Shown one piece after another: positions 53,719-62,777 of a stretch of 64,000 bases of DNA. Position numbers and translations under genes: made by a program. Source of the DNA: Pseudomonas tritici (GTDB taxonomy: Bacteria; Pseudomonadota; Gammaproteobacteria; Pseudomonadales; Pseudomonadaceae). How positions within the stretch are numbered: position 1 is the stretch's first letter; each line of letters begins with the position of its first letter. A model generated the notes under the pieces. It saw nothing but the letters and a program-made list of their open reading frames with translations. It did not search any database and was not told the DNA's origin. Where the stretch lies: positions 3,844,001-3,908,000 of the forward strand of contig NZ_CP077084.1 of assembly GCF_014268275.3 (NCBI RefSeq). The letters run 5' to 3'.

Positions 53719-54006
53719 ATGAGCAAATTCTTCGATGAGCTGATGGAAAGCGTGCAACAGATGGACGAAATCGTCCGAGGCGAGCGCAAGCCCTCTCGCG
53801 AATTCATTGTTGACGCGCTTCAAGTCAAACAAATCCGTAAGGCAACGGGCCTGACTCAAGCCAAATTCGCAGCCATCATCGATGTTCAAATCGGCACGCT
53901 ACGTAATTGGGAACAGGGGCGACGCGAACCAACAGGGCCAGCAAAGGCGCTGTTGAGGGCCATTCACAATGACCCGGTCCATGTGTTGAATGCGTTGGCC
54001 CTTTAA
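53719..54006 (+). CDS. HigA-type antitoxin, XRE family
   Basis: 95 residues. N-terminal segment binds the toxin in this family; the C-terminal half is a helix-turn-helix (TGLTQAKFAAIIDVQIGTLR then NWEQGRREPTGPA). It should repress its own operon together with the toxin. Start ATG after agataacc, 2 bases after the toxin stop; the two are surely co-transcribed. Confidence 0.88.
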   Translation: MSKFFDELMESVQQMDEIVRGERKPSREFIVDALQVKQIRKATGLTQAKFAAIIDVQIGTLRNWEQGRREPTGPAKALLRAIHNDPVHVLNALAL

Positions 54007-54035
54007 CCCAACGGTGGCTGGCGCGAGAGTTTGAT

Positions 54036-55220
54036 TCAGGCTCCCGCCACACCCTGCCCAAACTTGCGAATCGCCAAGCAATACCCAATCAACGCCACCG
54101 CCGCCAGCAACCCGCCCGCCGCGCCGATCCAGGCGAAGCCGAACTGGCTGCCGACCCAGCTGCCCATCAGTGCGCCGCCGCCGATGCCGATGTTGTAGAT
54201 GCCGGAGAACATCGCCATGGCCACGTCGGTGGCATCCGGTGCCAGCACCAGCACTTTGGACTGCATGGCAAGGCCAAAGCCCATGATCGCCATGCCCCAG
54301 AAAATGCTCAGCACCACCAGGTAGGATTCCGCGCCGCTCAACGGCAGCAGCAGCGCCAGGCACGCGGCCAGGATAAATACCGCGCCGACGACGAATACAT
54401 GCGGGTTGAAGCGGTGCACCAGGCTGAACAGCAGCGAGCCGATGATGCCCGCGCCGCCGAATACCAGCAGGATCAGGGTCACCGCGCTGCCGCTCATGCC
54501 GGCCACGCCTTCGACGAAGGGTTCGATGTAGCTGTAGGCGGTGAATTGCGCGGTGACGGTCATCGCGGTAAGCACATAAAGCGCCACCAGCGCCGGGCGC
54601 TTGAACAGCAGCGGCAGGCTGCGCAGGGAGCCGGAGTTCTGGCTCGGCAATAGCGGCAAGGTGCGCGCCAGCCAGAACACCAGCGCGGCAGCGAAGGCGC
54701 CGATCACCAGGAACGTGGTGCGCCAGCCCATGGCTTCGCCGAGCAGGCGACCCAGGGGAATGCCCAGGACCATGGCCAGGGACGTACCGGTAGCCAACAG
54801 GCCGAGGGCTTGCACCTGCTTGCCTTCCGGCGCCAGGCGAACGGCCAACGATGCGGTGATCGACCAGAACAAGGCATGGGACAAGGCAATGCCAATGCGA
54901 CTGAGCATCAGCAAGCCGAAGCTGTTAGCGACGCTGGAAAGGATGTGGCTGACAATAAACATGCAGAACAGCACGATCAGCAGCTTGCGCCGTTCGATGT
55001 TGCGGGTCAGCAGCATCACCGGCAGGGAGGTCAGGGACACGATCCAGGCGTAGATCGTGAGCATCAGGCCGACGCTGGACACCGGCATGTCGAAGCTGGC
55101 GCCGATGGCACTGAGCAGCCCAACGGGCACGAATTCGGTGGTATTGAACACAAAGGCGGCCAACGCGAGGGCGATGACCGGTTGCCAATTGGTTTGGGGG
55201 GTTGCGGCTGAAATGCTCAT
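54036..55220 (-). CDS. sotB: MFS sugar efflux transporter, SotB-like
   Basis: 394 residues with twelve membrane helices. [20 protein letters not shown] at the start is the drug/sugar-efflux MFS signature with TEF-P, and [20 protein letters not shown] holds the loop 2-3 motif. E. coli SotB (YdeA) exports arabinose and IPTG-like sugars; I recognise the overall look. Single gene, downstream convergent with the toxin-antitoxin pair. Confidence 0.85.
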   Translation of the reverse strand: MSISAATPQTNWQPVIALALAAFVFNTTEFVPVGLLSAIGASFDMPVSSVGLMLTIYAWIVSLTSLPVMLLTRNIERRKLLIVLFCMFIVSHILSSVANSFGLLMLSRIGIALSHALFWSITASLAVRLAPEGKQVQALGLLATGTSLAMVLGIPLGRLLGEAMGWRTTFLVIGAFAAALVFWLARTLPLLPSQNSGSLRSLPLLFKRPALVALYVLTAMTVTAQFTAYSYIEPFVEGVAGMSGSAVTLILLVFGGAGIIGSLLFSLVHRFNPHVFVVGAVFILAACLALLLPLSGAESYLVVLSIFWGMAIMGFGLAMQSKVLVLAPDATDVAMAMFSGIYNIGIGGGALMGSWVGSQFGFAWIGAAGGLLAAVALIGYCLAIRKFGQGVAGA

Positions 55221-55333
55221 TGAACGGCGCGGTACTCTGACGGTGATCGAGCGGCCACCCAGGACAAGCGCCGCCGCCGAGTATTCTATAGGTTTCTGGC
55301 CCCACTGTTGACGCGGATCGTCGCCTAAGGGGG

Positions 55334-55662
55334 TCAGGGCGACGTCAGGATGATCACGTAGTTACCCGACTGAATCGGCTTGCCGGCGCTGTCCACCAGC
55401 ACATACCGCTGCTCGTAATAACGCCCGTTACCACTGTTCGCCACCCGCTGCACATGGGCTGCATTGACACTGGCTACGCCATGTTGCACACATCCAGGCG
55501 CCTGTCACGCCTGGACTCGGCACAGCCGTTCGACGCCATGACCGTGCCCCTGTGCGCATTTGTCGCACATCCGGGCTCGACGACACTGCCCACGGTTTGC
55601 GCCGCGCGCCCCGCCCAGACGCACAACAGGCCGGTAAGCAGCGAAATACCTTTAGTGCTCAT
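55334..55662 (-). pseudogene. Frameshifted small exported protein gene
   Basis: ATG 55662 opens a frame with a signal-like start (MSTKGISLLTGLLCVWAG) that ends at 55474. A second frame then carries QHGVASVNAAHVQRVANSGN and [20 protein letters not shown], ending in a natural stop at 55334. The two parts look like one protein of about 110 residues broken by a frameshift near 55480-55500, where a short inverted repeat (caggcgcctg) lies. No family recognised; sequencing error cannot be excluded. Confidence 0.55.
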
Positions 55663-55746
55663 GCCGACACGCCTTACTGGGCTCTTACCACTAAGTTGTC
55701 TGGCCGGGCGTTTATTGAGCTTACTCGGCAAAGGCTGTGACGTAGA

Positions 55747-56745
55747 TCAAGGATCCACCTGCCCCATCAATTCCGGAATGCTTTCCGGGCGCTTGGCATA
55801 ACGCTGGGCCAATGCCGCACAGACCATCAACTGGATCTGGTGAAACAGCATCAGCGGCAGGATCAGCACCCCCATGGTCGCCCCGGCGAACAGCACCTGC
55901 GCCATCGGCACGCCGGTCGCGAGGCTCTTCTTCGAGCCGCAGAACAGAATGGTGATGCGGTCTTCCTGGTTAAAGCCGAAGGCCTTGCCCAGCACCGCCG
56001 ACGCCACCAACACCAAGGCCAGCAACACGCAGCACGCCACCACCAGCCCGCCCAGTTCCCACAGCGGGATCTGGTGCCAGATGCCTTCGTTGACCGCTTC
56101 GCTGAACGCGCCGTACACCACCAGCAGGATCGAGCCTTGGTCGACGAATTTCAGCCAGGATTTATTGCGCCCCACCCACTCGCCGATCCAGCGACGCGCG
56201 ATCTGCCCGGCGATGAACGGCAGCAGCAATTGCACGCTGATTTTCAGGATTGCGTCGACGGTCGAGCCGCCGTCACCGTGCACGTTGAGCAGCAATGTCA
56301 CCAACAGCGGCGTGAGGAAGATGCCAAACAGGCTGGAGGCCGCCGCACTGCAAATCGCCGCCGGGATATTGCCGCGTGCCAGGGACGTGAAGGCAATCGC
56401 CGACTGCACCGTAGCCGGCAGAGCGCAGAGGTAAAGCATGCCCATGTACAGGTCGTTGCCGATCATTGGCGACAACAGCGGCTTGAGCGCCAGGCCCAGC
56501 AGCGGGAACAGCACGAAGGTCAGGCTGAACACCAGCAGGTGCAGGCGCCAATGACCGGCGCCGGCAACAATGGCCTGGCGCGACAGCTTGGCGCCGTGCA
56601 GGAAAAACAGCAGTGCGATAGCCAGGTTGGTGACCCAGCCGAAGGCCACGGCGGTCTGGCCGCTGGCGGGCAACAGGGAGGCGAGGATCACCGTGGCGAT
56701 CAGCGTCAGGGTGAAGTTGTCGGGCACGAAACGCGGGCGAGTCAT
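55747..56745 (-). CDS. Bile acid:sodium symporter (BASS)/YfeH-like transporter
   Basis: 332 residues, nine to ten helices. LAIALLFFLHGAKLSRQAIV near residue 42, MGMLYLCALPATVQSAIAFT near 100 and FCGSKKSLATGVPMAQVLFA near 268 are family blocks; the last is the crossover region that forms the sodium and substrate site. Substrate unknown. Divergent from the AraC gene by 86 bases, which may control it. Confidence 0.88.
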   Translation of the reverse strand: MTRPRFVPDNFTLTLIATVILASLLPASGQTAVAFGWVTNLAIALLFFLHGAKLSRQAIVAGAGHWRLHLLVFSLTFVLFPLLGLALKPLLSPMIGNDLYMGMLYLCALPATVQSAIAFTSLARGNIPAAICSAAASSLFGIFLTPLLVTLLLNVHGDGGSTVDAILKISVQLLLPFIAGQIARRWIGEWVGRNKSWLKFVDQGSILLVVYGAFSEAVNEGIWHQIPLWELGGLVVACCVLLALVLVASAVLGKAFGFNQEDRITILFCGSKKSLATGVPMAQVLFAGATMGVLILPLMLFHQIQLMVCAALAQRYAKRPESIPELMGQVDP

Positions 56746-56831
56746 AAGCAGGATCTTCCAGGGGTTGCCAAGAGCGTCACCGCGACTCTAACGTAACGGC
56801 TTATTACCGACTAACGCCAATGAGCCAGTAA

Positions 56832-57620
56832 ATGCCGCCTAAAGGACATGAAAAGACCGTCCGCCGCAGTGTCCCTGGGCTTTCCAGCCTGCCACGGCCG
56901 GTGTATGGGCGCACCGAATCGCTGCCCAACCGTGCGCTGACCCGCCGACACAGCCACCCTTGGGTGCAATTGTCCTACGCGATTTCCGGGGTGCTGGAGA
57001 TCCAGACCAGCGTCGGCCGTTTCGTGGCGCCGCCACAGCGCGCTGTGTGGATACCAGCGGGAATGCCGCACCGGGTGTTCAGCTCGCCCCACACAGAAAT
57101 GCGCAGTCTGTACCTCGATTGCAGCGTCACGGCCTGGGCGGCTGAGCGCTGTCATGTGCTGGAAGTGAGCAATTTACTGCGCGAGTTGATCCGCAGCTTC
57201 AGCGAACTCCCGGTGGAATACGCTGAGGACGGGCCGGATGGGCGTTTGGCGCAAGTGGTGCTGGATCAATTGGCAGCGGCACCGCAGGTCGATTTGATGT
57301 TACCGCTGCCGCTGGACCCGCGCTTGCGGCAGATCTATCGCAGTTTGAACCTGCACCCGGAGCAGCAGACAACGTTGGGCCAGTGGAGCCAAAAGCTGGA
57401 CGTGAGTGAGAAGACGTTGAGCCGGTTGTTTTTGAGGGATACCGGGCTGACGTTTCGCGCATGGCGCCAGCGCTTGCGGTTGCTCACCGCCCTGCCCGCC
57501 CTGGAGCAAGGCGAGCGGGTAACGGATGTGGCGTTGGGGTGTGGGTATGAGTCGACGTCGGCGTTTATCAATGCGTTTCGGCAGCAGTTTGACGCCACGC
57601 CCGGTGAGTTTTTCCGCTGA
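56832..57620 (+). CDS. AraC-family regulator with cupin sensor domain
   Basis: 262 residues. Cupin part with RRHSHPWVQLSYAISGVLEI and PPQRAVWIPAGMPHRVFSS; DNA-binding part with LGQWSQKLDVSEKTLSRLFL and VTDVALGCGYESTSAFINAF, closing with TPGEFFR. Same subgroup as the regulator at 34462 (shared PPQ-A-WIP-G--H block). Probably acts on the divergent symporter gene; inference from position. Confidence 0.88.
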   Translation: MPPKGHEKTVRRSVPGLSSLPRPVYGRTESLPNRALTRRHSHPWVQLSYAISGVLEIQTSVGRFVAPPQRAVWIPAGMPHRVFSSPHTEMRSLYLDCSVTAWAAERCHVLEVSNLLRELIRSFSELPVEYAEDGPDGRLAQVVLDQLAAAPQVDLMLPLPLDPRLRQIYRSLNLHPEQQTTLGQWSQKLDVSEKTLSRLFLRDTGLTFRAWRQRLRLLTALPALEQGERVTDVALGCGYESTSAFINAFRQQFDATPGEFFR

Positions 57621-57652
57621 CCGCTCAAACACTGCAGCTCCCACATTGGAGG

Positions 57653-58666
57653 TCAGCTGCCGTTACCACTGTGGGCTTCTTCGAAGAAGTAGTCCTTCCA
57701 GCTGTCGGCCTTGTTTTTCAGCACGCCGAGTTCCTGCAGTTTTTCAGCATAGATATAGGTTCGCTGCGGCACGATGGTGAAGTCGATTTCCGGGTCCTGG
57801 ACGATCTTCTCCACCAGGTCCAACGGCAACTTCGACTGCTCTACCCGAATGTACGCCTTGGCCGCCGCCGGTTTATCAGCCTTGATGATGTGTTCGGCTT
57901 CGGCCAGCGCGGCATAGAACGCCCTGTAGGTCTTGGGGTTTTCGTCGTGGAATTTCTGCGTGGTGTACAGCACGTTGAACGTCGCCTGCCCACCGAGGAT
58001 GTCGTAGGAACTGAGCACCTTGTGCACATTCGGATTGAGCAATTCCTGATACTGGAACGGCGGGCTGGAAAAGTGCGAGTTGATCTCCGAGCCACCGGCA
58101 ATCAATGCGGCAGTCGCGTCGGGGTGCGCCAGGCTGATGGAGATGTCATCAAACTTCTTGTAGTTGGCATCGCCGAACTGCTTGGCCGTCTCGATCTGCA
58201 AGGTCCGCGACTGGAAACCCACGCCAGCGGCGGGCACGGCGATGCGATCTTTTTCGCTGAAGTCCTTGAGGGTCTTCACGTTGGGGTTGTTGGTCAGCAG
58301 GTAGTTGGGCATCGAACCGAGCGAAGCGATGGCCTTGACGTTCTGCTTGCCCTTGGTGCGGTCCCACAGGGTGAGCATCGGCGGCACGCCCGCAGAAACC
58401 ACGTCCAGCGCGCCGGCCAGCAGCGATTCGTTCATCGCCGTGGCGCCGGAAATACTGTTCCACTCCACTTGGATATCCAGGCCCTGCTCCTTGCCATGCT
58501 TCTCGATCAGGTGCTGGTCACGCACCACGTCGAGGATCAGGTAGCCGATGCCGAATTGCTGGGCAATGCTGATCTTGCCCTCGGCCTGGGCACCGGGGCT
58601 GAGCAAAGTGCTTGCGGCAGCCAGCGAGGCAGCCAGAAGGGTCAAAGAGGAGCGCTTGAGGGTCAT
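57653..58666 (-). CDS. ABC substrate-binding protein, NMT1/SsuA type, without transporter genes
   Basis: 337 residues from the ATG at 58666. Signal MTLKRSSLTLLAASLAAAST to about SPGAQA. Mature part ISIAQQFGIGYLILDVVRDQ and GALDVVSAGVPPMLTLWDRT follow the NMT1 plan seen in sulfonate, taurine or pyrimidine precursor uptake. No permease or ATPase gene is adjacent on either side, so it must share a transporter elsewhere or be a remnant. Ends 32 bases from the convergent AraC gene. Confidence 0.85.
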   Translation of the reverse strand: MTLKRSSLTLLAASLAAASTLLSPGAQAEGKISIAQQFGIGYLILDVVRDQHLIEKHGKEQGLDIQVEWNSISGATAMNESLLAGALDVVSAGVPPMLTLWDRTKGKQNVKAIASLGSMPNYLLTNNPNVKTLKDFSEKDRIAVPAAGVGFQSRTLQIETAKQFGDANYKKFDDISISLAHPDATAALIAGGSEINSHFSSPPFQYQELLNPNVHKVLSSYDILGGQATFNVLYTTQKFHDENPKTYRAFYAALAEAEHIIKADKPAAAKAYIRVEQSKLPLDLVEKIVQDPEIDFTIVPQRTYIYAEKLQELGVLKNKADSWKDYFFEEAHSGNGS

Positions 58667-58829
58667 GGGGATCTGCCGCACTTTTGAGAAGGTGAACGAG
58701 GGTAGCCACGATTTTTAAGACGGGAAAAGAATATCGAGATCTATTGTTATGCAAATAACCCACAAACAGCCGCTCGGCTGCTATTGTGCCGCGCTTTGAA
58801 AAACCGCCGAATCTGCGAGGAAATGGACG

Positions 58830-59258
58830 TTGAACACTGACGAAAAAATGACCGGGGACCTGTTCGAGGTGGATAAGCGCCTGTCACTCAAACCCGTGGT
58901 GGACTTCAACGCCTACCTGCGCAGTGCTTTCGGCGAAGGCCCGTGCAGCTGCATCCGCTGCACCGCCAGCCAGGGTGATGAAACCGGCTACGCGTTCCAG
59001 CACACCTTCACTTTTGACGGTAAACCTACCCACCGCCGCTTCGCCACCACCGCCGGCAGTGATGTGTTGCAGGCACTGAAGAAAGCCTGGTTGTCGTACA
59101 CCAAGGCCGAGTTGCCGTTGAGCGGCGTACTGGCGCTGGAGACGGTGAAGGAGTTTGTCGAGCCACAATTGCATAAACGCCTGGCACCGCTGTTTTTGGC
59201 CAGTGAGTTGGTCAAGGATGTCGAGGGGGAGTTGCTGGTTCAGCCACAGGCGGCGTGA
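58830..59258 (+). CDS. Hypothetical cytosolic protein
   Basis: 142 residues from a TTG at 58830 with GAGGAAA nine bases upstream; a later ATG at 58848 is an alternative. It has a CSCIRC cluster near residue 39-44 in EGPCSCIRCTASQGDETGYA that might bind metal, and no signal peptide. I do not recognise a family. Divergent from the binding-protein gene; a REPIN follows. Confidence 0.65.
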   Translation: MNTDEKMTGDLFEVDKRLSLKPVVDFNAYLRSAFGEGPCSCIRCTASQGDETGYAFQHTFTFDGKPTHRRFATTAGSDVLQALKKAWLSYTKAELPLSGVLALETVKEFVEPQLHKRLAPLFLASELVKDVEGELLVQPQAA

Positions 59259-59283
59259 TCTTGAAATCACCGCACGACAATAG

Positions 59284-59568
59284 GTGGGAGCTGGCTTGTC
59301 GAATCGTCGCACCGCTACGATAGCGGCGGGTCAGCAAAGCACTTGTAAACTGACAGTCCGCTATCGCAGCATAAGTATCTACACATCTTGGGGGAACCCT
59401 CTGCGTAGCAGCTGTCGAGCCCTGGCGAGGCTGCGTTTGCGGGCTGTCTGACACACCGCTGACGCAGCCTCGCCAGGGCTCGACAGCTGCTACGCAATTT
59501 CACGTTGAAGATGTGTAGATACTTATGGCTATCGCAGCGGTTCGACGATTCGACAAGCCAGCTCCCAC
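59284..59568. repeat. REPIN (extended-arm form) split by an inserted element
   Basis: Outer arms gtgggagctggcttgtcgaa (59284 onward) and ttcgacaagccagctcccac (ending 59568) are perfect inverses and continue tcgtcgcaccgct versus agcggttcgacga with small changes. The inner gctatcgcag half is present twice, at 59360-59369 and 59528-59537, on either side of a 158-bp insertion. Confidence 0.85.
59370..59527. mobile_element. 158-bp MITE-like element inside the REPIN
   Basis: Ends are a perfect 20-bp inverted repeat: cataagtatctacacatctt (59370-59389) and its reverse complement (59508-59527). It is flanked by a 10-bp direct repeat gctatcgcag, as expected for target-site duplication. Inside is a second perfect palindrome with 34-bp arms (59403-59436 and 59462-59495), starting gcgtagcagctgtcgagccc, which looks like a REPIN of another family. 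No coding capacity, so it would need a transposase from elsewhere. Confidence 0.75.
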
Positions 59569-59618
59569 ATTTGAGCTGCGACGTTCTCAAATACCCGCCG
59601 ATGGCAATTCCCGATAGC

Positions 59619-60578
59619 TCAATAATCGATGATCTGCGTACCGGCAATCGTCTGGGCAAAGCCCACGCCGAACAGCTTTGCAGGTGTTTCGAAGCCGGCC
59701 CGGCGCTCACCGCCGAGTACCCGGCGCGCGGCTTCGACGGCTGCCAGTGGGGTGTAGCTGTAGCCGTTGACGGTCTCGATGACCGAACGCGCCACCGAAC
59801 CATCGGCACCCATAACTTCGGCCACGGCGAGGGCGCGATGGGCGTCACGCTGTGCCTGGGTGGGGCCATCGGGCAGCAGCGACAGGTCGCCTTCGGGAAA
59901 GGCTTCGCCGGTGATGTGCACGAACATGGCGATATTCGGAATAGCGCTGGAATGCCAGGCCGTCACTAGGTCGCCAAACGACAAGGGCGCGCACAGCGCC
60001 GGGCCATCGCCAAAGTCCAGGTACTGCGGTTGCGCGTCCGGCGTGGCGACCAGTTGGCCGTCGATCCGCGCCATCACGCCGGCACCGATGATCTCGCCGA
60101 CACTCATGGCCGACCCACGGGACATGGCGCCGGGCACCTGCAGAGCGATTTTTATCGACTGCGGCTGCTGCACACGGCGGGCAACATGCAGGGCCAGGCA
60201 GTCGGTGGGCACCACGTCCCAGCCCACACCGGGCAGCAGCATCACCTGCACTCCAGCCCCGAGTTGCTCGGCCAAGCGGTACACGTTGATTTCGGCGGTG
60301 ATGTCCAGGTAGTCGGTGCCATTGGCGATGCACGCACGCATCAGGGCTCCGGCGGTCTGGGCGAAAGGGCCGGCGAAATTGAGCAGGACGTCAATCCCTT
60401 CCAACTGGGCGGCATCTGGCGTGAATACGCGGTAAGGCGCGTCCAGTTCAGCCGCCAGGGAAGCCAGGCGTTCGACGTTGCGGCCGGCCAGCACCAGGTT
60501 GAGTCCGCGTGTTTTCGCGTGTTGCGCCGCCATGCGTCCGGTGTAGCCGGTGGCGCCGTAGATCATCAGGGTTTTCAT
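59619..60578 (-). CDS. Saccharopine dehydrogenase-like NAD(P)-binding oxidoreductase
   Basis: 319 residues. N-terminal Rossmann fold MIYGATGYTGRMAAQHAKTR and VLAGRNVERLASLAAELDA; LLNFAGPFAQTAGALMRACI and YLDITAEINVYRLAEQ follow, as in the trans-acting enoyl reductase/saccharopine dehydrogenase-like group. Substrate unknown. Its start overlaps the stop of the VOC gene by four bases. Last gene of a three-gene operon. Confidence 0.85.
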   Translation of the reverse strand: MKTLMIYGATGYTGRMAAQHAKTRGLNLVLAGRNVERLASLAAELDAPYRVFTPDAAQLEGIDVLLNFAGPFAQTAGALMRACIANGTDYLDITAEINVYRLAEQLGAGVQVMLLPGVGWDVVPTDCLALHVARRVQQPQSIKIALQVPGAMSRGSAMSVGEIIGAGVMARIDGQLVATPDAQPQYLDFGDGPALCAPLSFGDLVTAWHSSAIPNIAMFVHITGEAFPEGDLSLLPDGPTQAQRDAHRALAVAEVMGADGSVARSVIETVNGYSYTPLAAVEAARRVLGGERRAGFETPAKLFGVGFAQTIAGTQIIDY

Positions 60579-60976
60579 GAGGTGTGCTGCCAGTTCTTGT
60601 AGACGAATTCGAGGCTGTAGCCGTCCGGGTCAAGGACATTGGCCGCGTAGTAGTTGGGGTCGTAATGCAGGCGTGCACCCGGCGCGCCGTTGTCGGTGGC
60701 GCCGTTCGCCAAGGCGGCGGCGTAGGCTTTTTCCACCTCAGCGCGATTATTGGCGACAAAGCCCACATGCACCGCTCGCCCTTCCATCACGCCTTCGCGC
60801 AACCAGAAAAATATCCGGCCATTGGCGCCAAAGCCCTTCAAGTCCGGGTGGCCGGGTGGGCCGTCTTTGCCGTCGTAGTCATGCCGCGCAGTGATGCCGA
60901 GGGGCGTCAGGGTGGCTGCGTAGAAACGAATGGAGCGCTCGATATCACTCACCGAAATAAACAGATGATCCAGCAT
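60575..60976 (-). CDS. VOC-family (glyoxalase-like) protein
   Basis: 133 residues from the ATG at 60976; the longer open frame is not needed. MLDHLFISVSDIERSIRFYA is the first beta-alpha module, and HYDPNYYAANVLDPDGYSLE the second with the usual metal Glu near the end. Residues HL/VH/E fit a metal site (His4, His about 70, Glu about 124). Could be a lyase, dioxygenase or resistance protein; unknown. Second gene of the operon, 16 bases after the dehydrogenase. Confidence 0.85.
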   Translation of the reverse strand: MLDHLFISVSDIERSIRFYAATLTPLGITARHDYDGKDGPPGHPDLKGFGANGRIFFWLREGVMEGRAVHVGFVANNRAEVEKAYAAALANGATDNGAPGARLHYDPNYYAANVLDPDGYSLEFVYKNWQHTS

Positions 60977-60992
60977 GGTGGGGTCTCCCGAC

Positions 60993-61736
60993 TCAGATGA
61001 TGTAGCCGCCCGCGACTTCAAGGGTCTGGGCATTAATCCAGCGGCCTTCTTCCGATAGCAACAGAGCGATTACCCGTGCCACGTCTTCCGGTTCGCCTAC
61101 ACGGCCAAGGGCGGTTTGCCCGGCCAGCTGGGCTTCGAACTCGTCGTTCAAGCCGCCGCCCAGTTCGGTGCGGATCGCGCCGGGGGACACGGCGTTGGCG
61201 CGGATACGCCGCTCGCCGAACTCCTTGGCCATGTAGCGGGTGAGCACATCCAGGCCGCCCTTGAAAGCGGCGTAAGGTGCGACGCCAGCCGTAGCGACGC
61301 GGGTGGTGGCGCTGGTGAGGTTGACGATGCTGGCGTGTTCTTCCAGCAGCGGCAGCAAGGTTTGGGTCAGGAAAAACGGCCCCTTGAGGTGCACGTTGAA
61401 CAGGCCGTCGAATTGCGCCTCGGTCACCGATTCAAGGGGGTTGAACAGGCCGTAGCCCGCGTTGTTCACCAGGCCGCTCAGGGTGCTTACGCCCCAAGTG
61501 GCTTGCAGGGCGCGCGCCACGGCATCGTGGAATGCAGCGAAAGTGCTGACGGCGGCAACGTCCAATTGCAGCGCCACGGCTTTACCGCCTTCAGCCACTA
61601 TGCGCTTGACCACCGCCTGCGCCGCACCCGGGTTGCTGTTGTAAGTAAGGATCACGCCGTGCCCCTGGCGCGCACACAATTGGGCGGTACTGGCACCGAT
61701 CCCGCGGCTGCCTCCGGTAATTACGATGACGCTCAT
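60993..61736 (-). CDS. Short-chain dehydrogenase/reductase
   Basis: 247 residues from the ATG at 61736. VIVITGGSRGIGASTAQLCA (about 3-22), NNAGYGLFNPL, active site Ser in VNLTSATTRVA, and PYAAFKGGLDVL where the catalytic Tyr-x-x-x-Lys is Tyr-Ala-Ala-Phe-Lys, so spacing is kept. Close to glucose/3-oxoacyl reductase-like enzymes. First gene of the operon, divergent from the AraC gene that probably controls it. Confidence 0.88.
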   Translation of the reverse strand: MSVIVITGGSRGIGASTAQLCARQGHGVILTYNSNPGAAQAVVKRIVAEGGKAVALQLDVAAVSTFAAFHDAVARALQATWGVSTLSGLVNNAGYGLFNPLESVTEAQFDGLFNVHLKGPFFLTQTLLPLLEEHASIVNLTSATTRVATAGVAPYAAFKGGLDVLTRYMAKEFGERRIRANAVSPGAIRTELGGGLNDEFEAQLAGQTALGRVGEPEDVARVIALLLSEEGRWINAQTLEVAGGYII

Positions 61737-61865
61737 GGCCTGCTCCACTGCTAAAAAGTTGAGTGACCACAGTAGCCATCACCCTACGCCTCCACGCAGC
61801 CGTTCCTACTCCAATCCTGCCTGTTTCTGCTTTTTGCTTGCGCGAGGTTTGTAGGAAGGAACAGC

Positions 61866-62777
61866 ATGGCGGCCATGAATACTCAATTGATCGAACTGCG
61901 TGCCCTGGCCGCCAAGGCTGAAAACCGCCGCACCGAGACTGGTATCCCCCGCGTGGCGATGGTCCAGGGGGCGATTCCCGAGCATATGCTCGCGGCGGTG
62001 TATGACCCGATGATCAACCTGATCCTGCAGGGCAGTAAGTGCATGACCGTGGGCGACCGCACCTTGCACTACGACCCGGCGACGTATTTTGTGATGTCCA
62101 TCGAGCTGCCTGCCGTGGGGGTGGTGAACCCGGCGAGCACCGGCGAACCTTACCTGGCGGTGAGCCTGACCCTGGACCCGAGCGTGCTGACCACACTGCT
62201 CAATGACTTGCCGGCGCCCAGTGGTCGTCGCGAACAGGAAGCCGGTTTTTCAGTGGCGGCGGTGACGCCGGCCTTGATGGATGCCTGGGTGCGCATGCTG
62301 CGCCTGATGGGTGACCCCGTGGCGATCGCCGCCCTGGCACCGGTGTATGAGCGGGAAATCCTCTACCACGTGTTGCAAGGCCCCCACGGCTGGATGTTGC
62401 GCGAGATTGCTGCGCCGGATACCGCCATAGCGCGGGTCAGCCAGGCGATCCAGTGGATTCGCCGGGATTTTGCAGAGCCGATTCGAGTGGAAGCATTGGC
62501 GCAGAAGGCGGCGATGAGTGTTTCGGCGTTTCACCGGCACTTCAAGGCGGTGACTAATCTGAGCCCGTTGCAGTATCAGAAGCGTGTGCGATTGTTGCAG
62601 GCGCGCACGTTGATGGTGGCCAGCGCGAGCAGCGTGACAAGTGCGGCGTTTGAAGTGGGGTATGAAAGCGCGACCCAGTTCAGCCGGGACTATGCGCGGG
62701 TGTTTGGGCTGCCGCCGGCGAGGGATACAGCGCGAATTTTAGGCGAGAACAAAAGCCGTCATTCAATGCAGGACTGA
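61866..62777 (+). CDS. AraC-family regulator (AraC_N type)
   Basis: 303 residues. N-terminal domain with TGIPRVAMVQGAIPEHMLAA, YDPMINLILQGSKCMTVGDR and YFVMSIELPAVGVV is the PF06719 type; the helix-turn-helix part has IRVEALAQKAAMSVSAFHRH and TSAAFEVGYESATQFSRDYA. In pseudomonads this subgroup often sits divergent from short-chain reductase genes and controls them. 129 bases separate it from the operon. Confidence 0.9.
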   Translation: MAAMNTQLIELRALAAKAENRRTETGIPRVAMVQGAIPEHMLAAVYDPMINLILQGSKCMTVGDRTLHYDPATYFVMSIELPAVGVVNPASTGEPYLAVSLTLDPSVLTTLLNDLPAPSGRREQEAGFSVAAVTPALMDAWVRMLRLMGDPVAIAALAPVYEREILYHVLQGPHGWMLREIAAPDTAIARVSQAIQWIRRDFAEPIRVEALAQKAAMSVSAFHRHFKAVTNLSPLQYQKRVRLLQARTLMVASASSVTSAAFEVGYESATQFSRDYARVFGLPPARDTARILGENKSRHSMQD

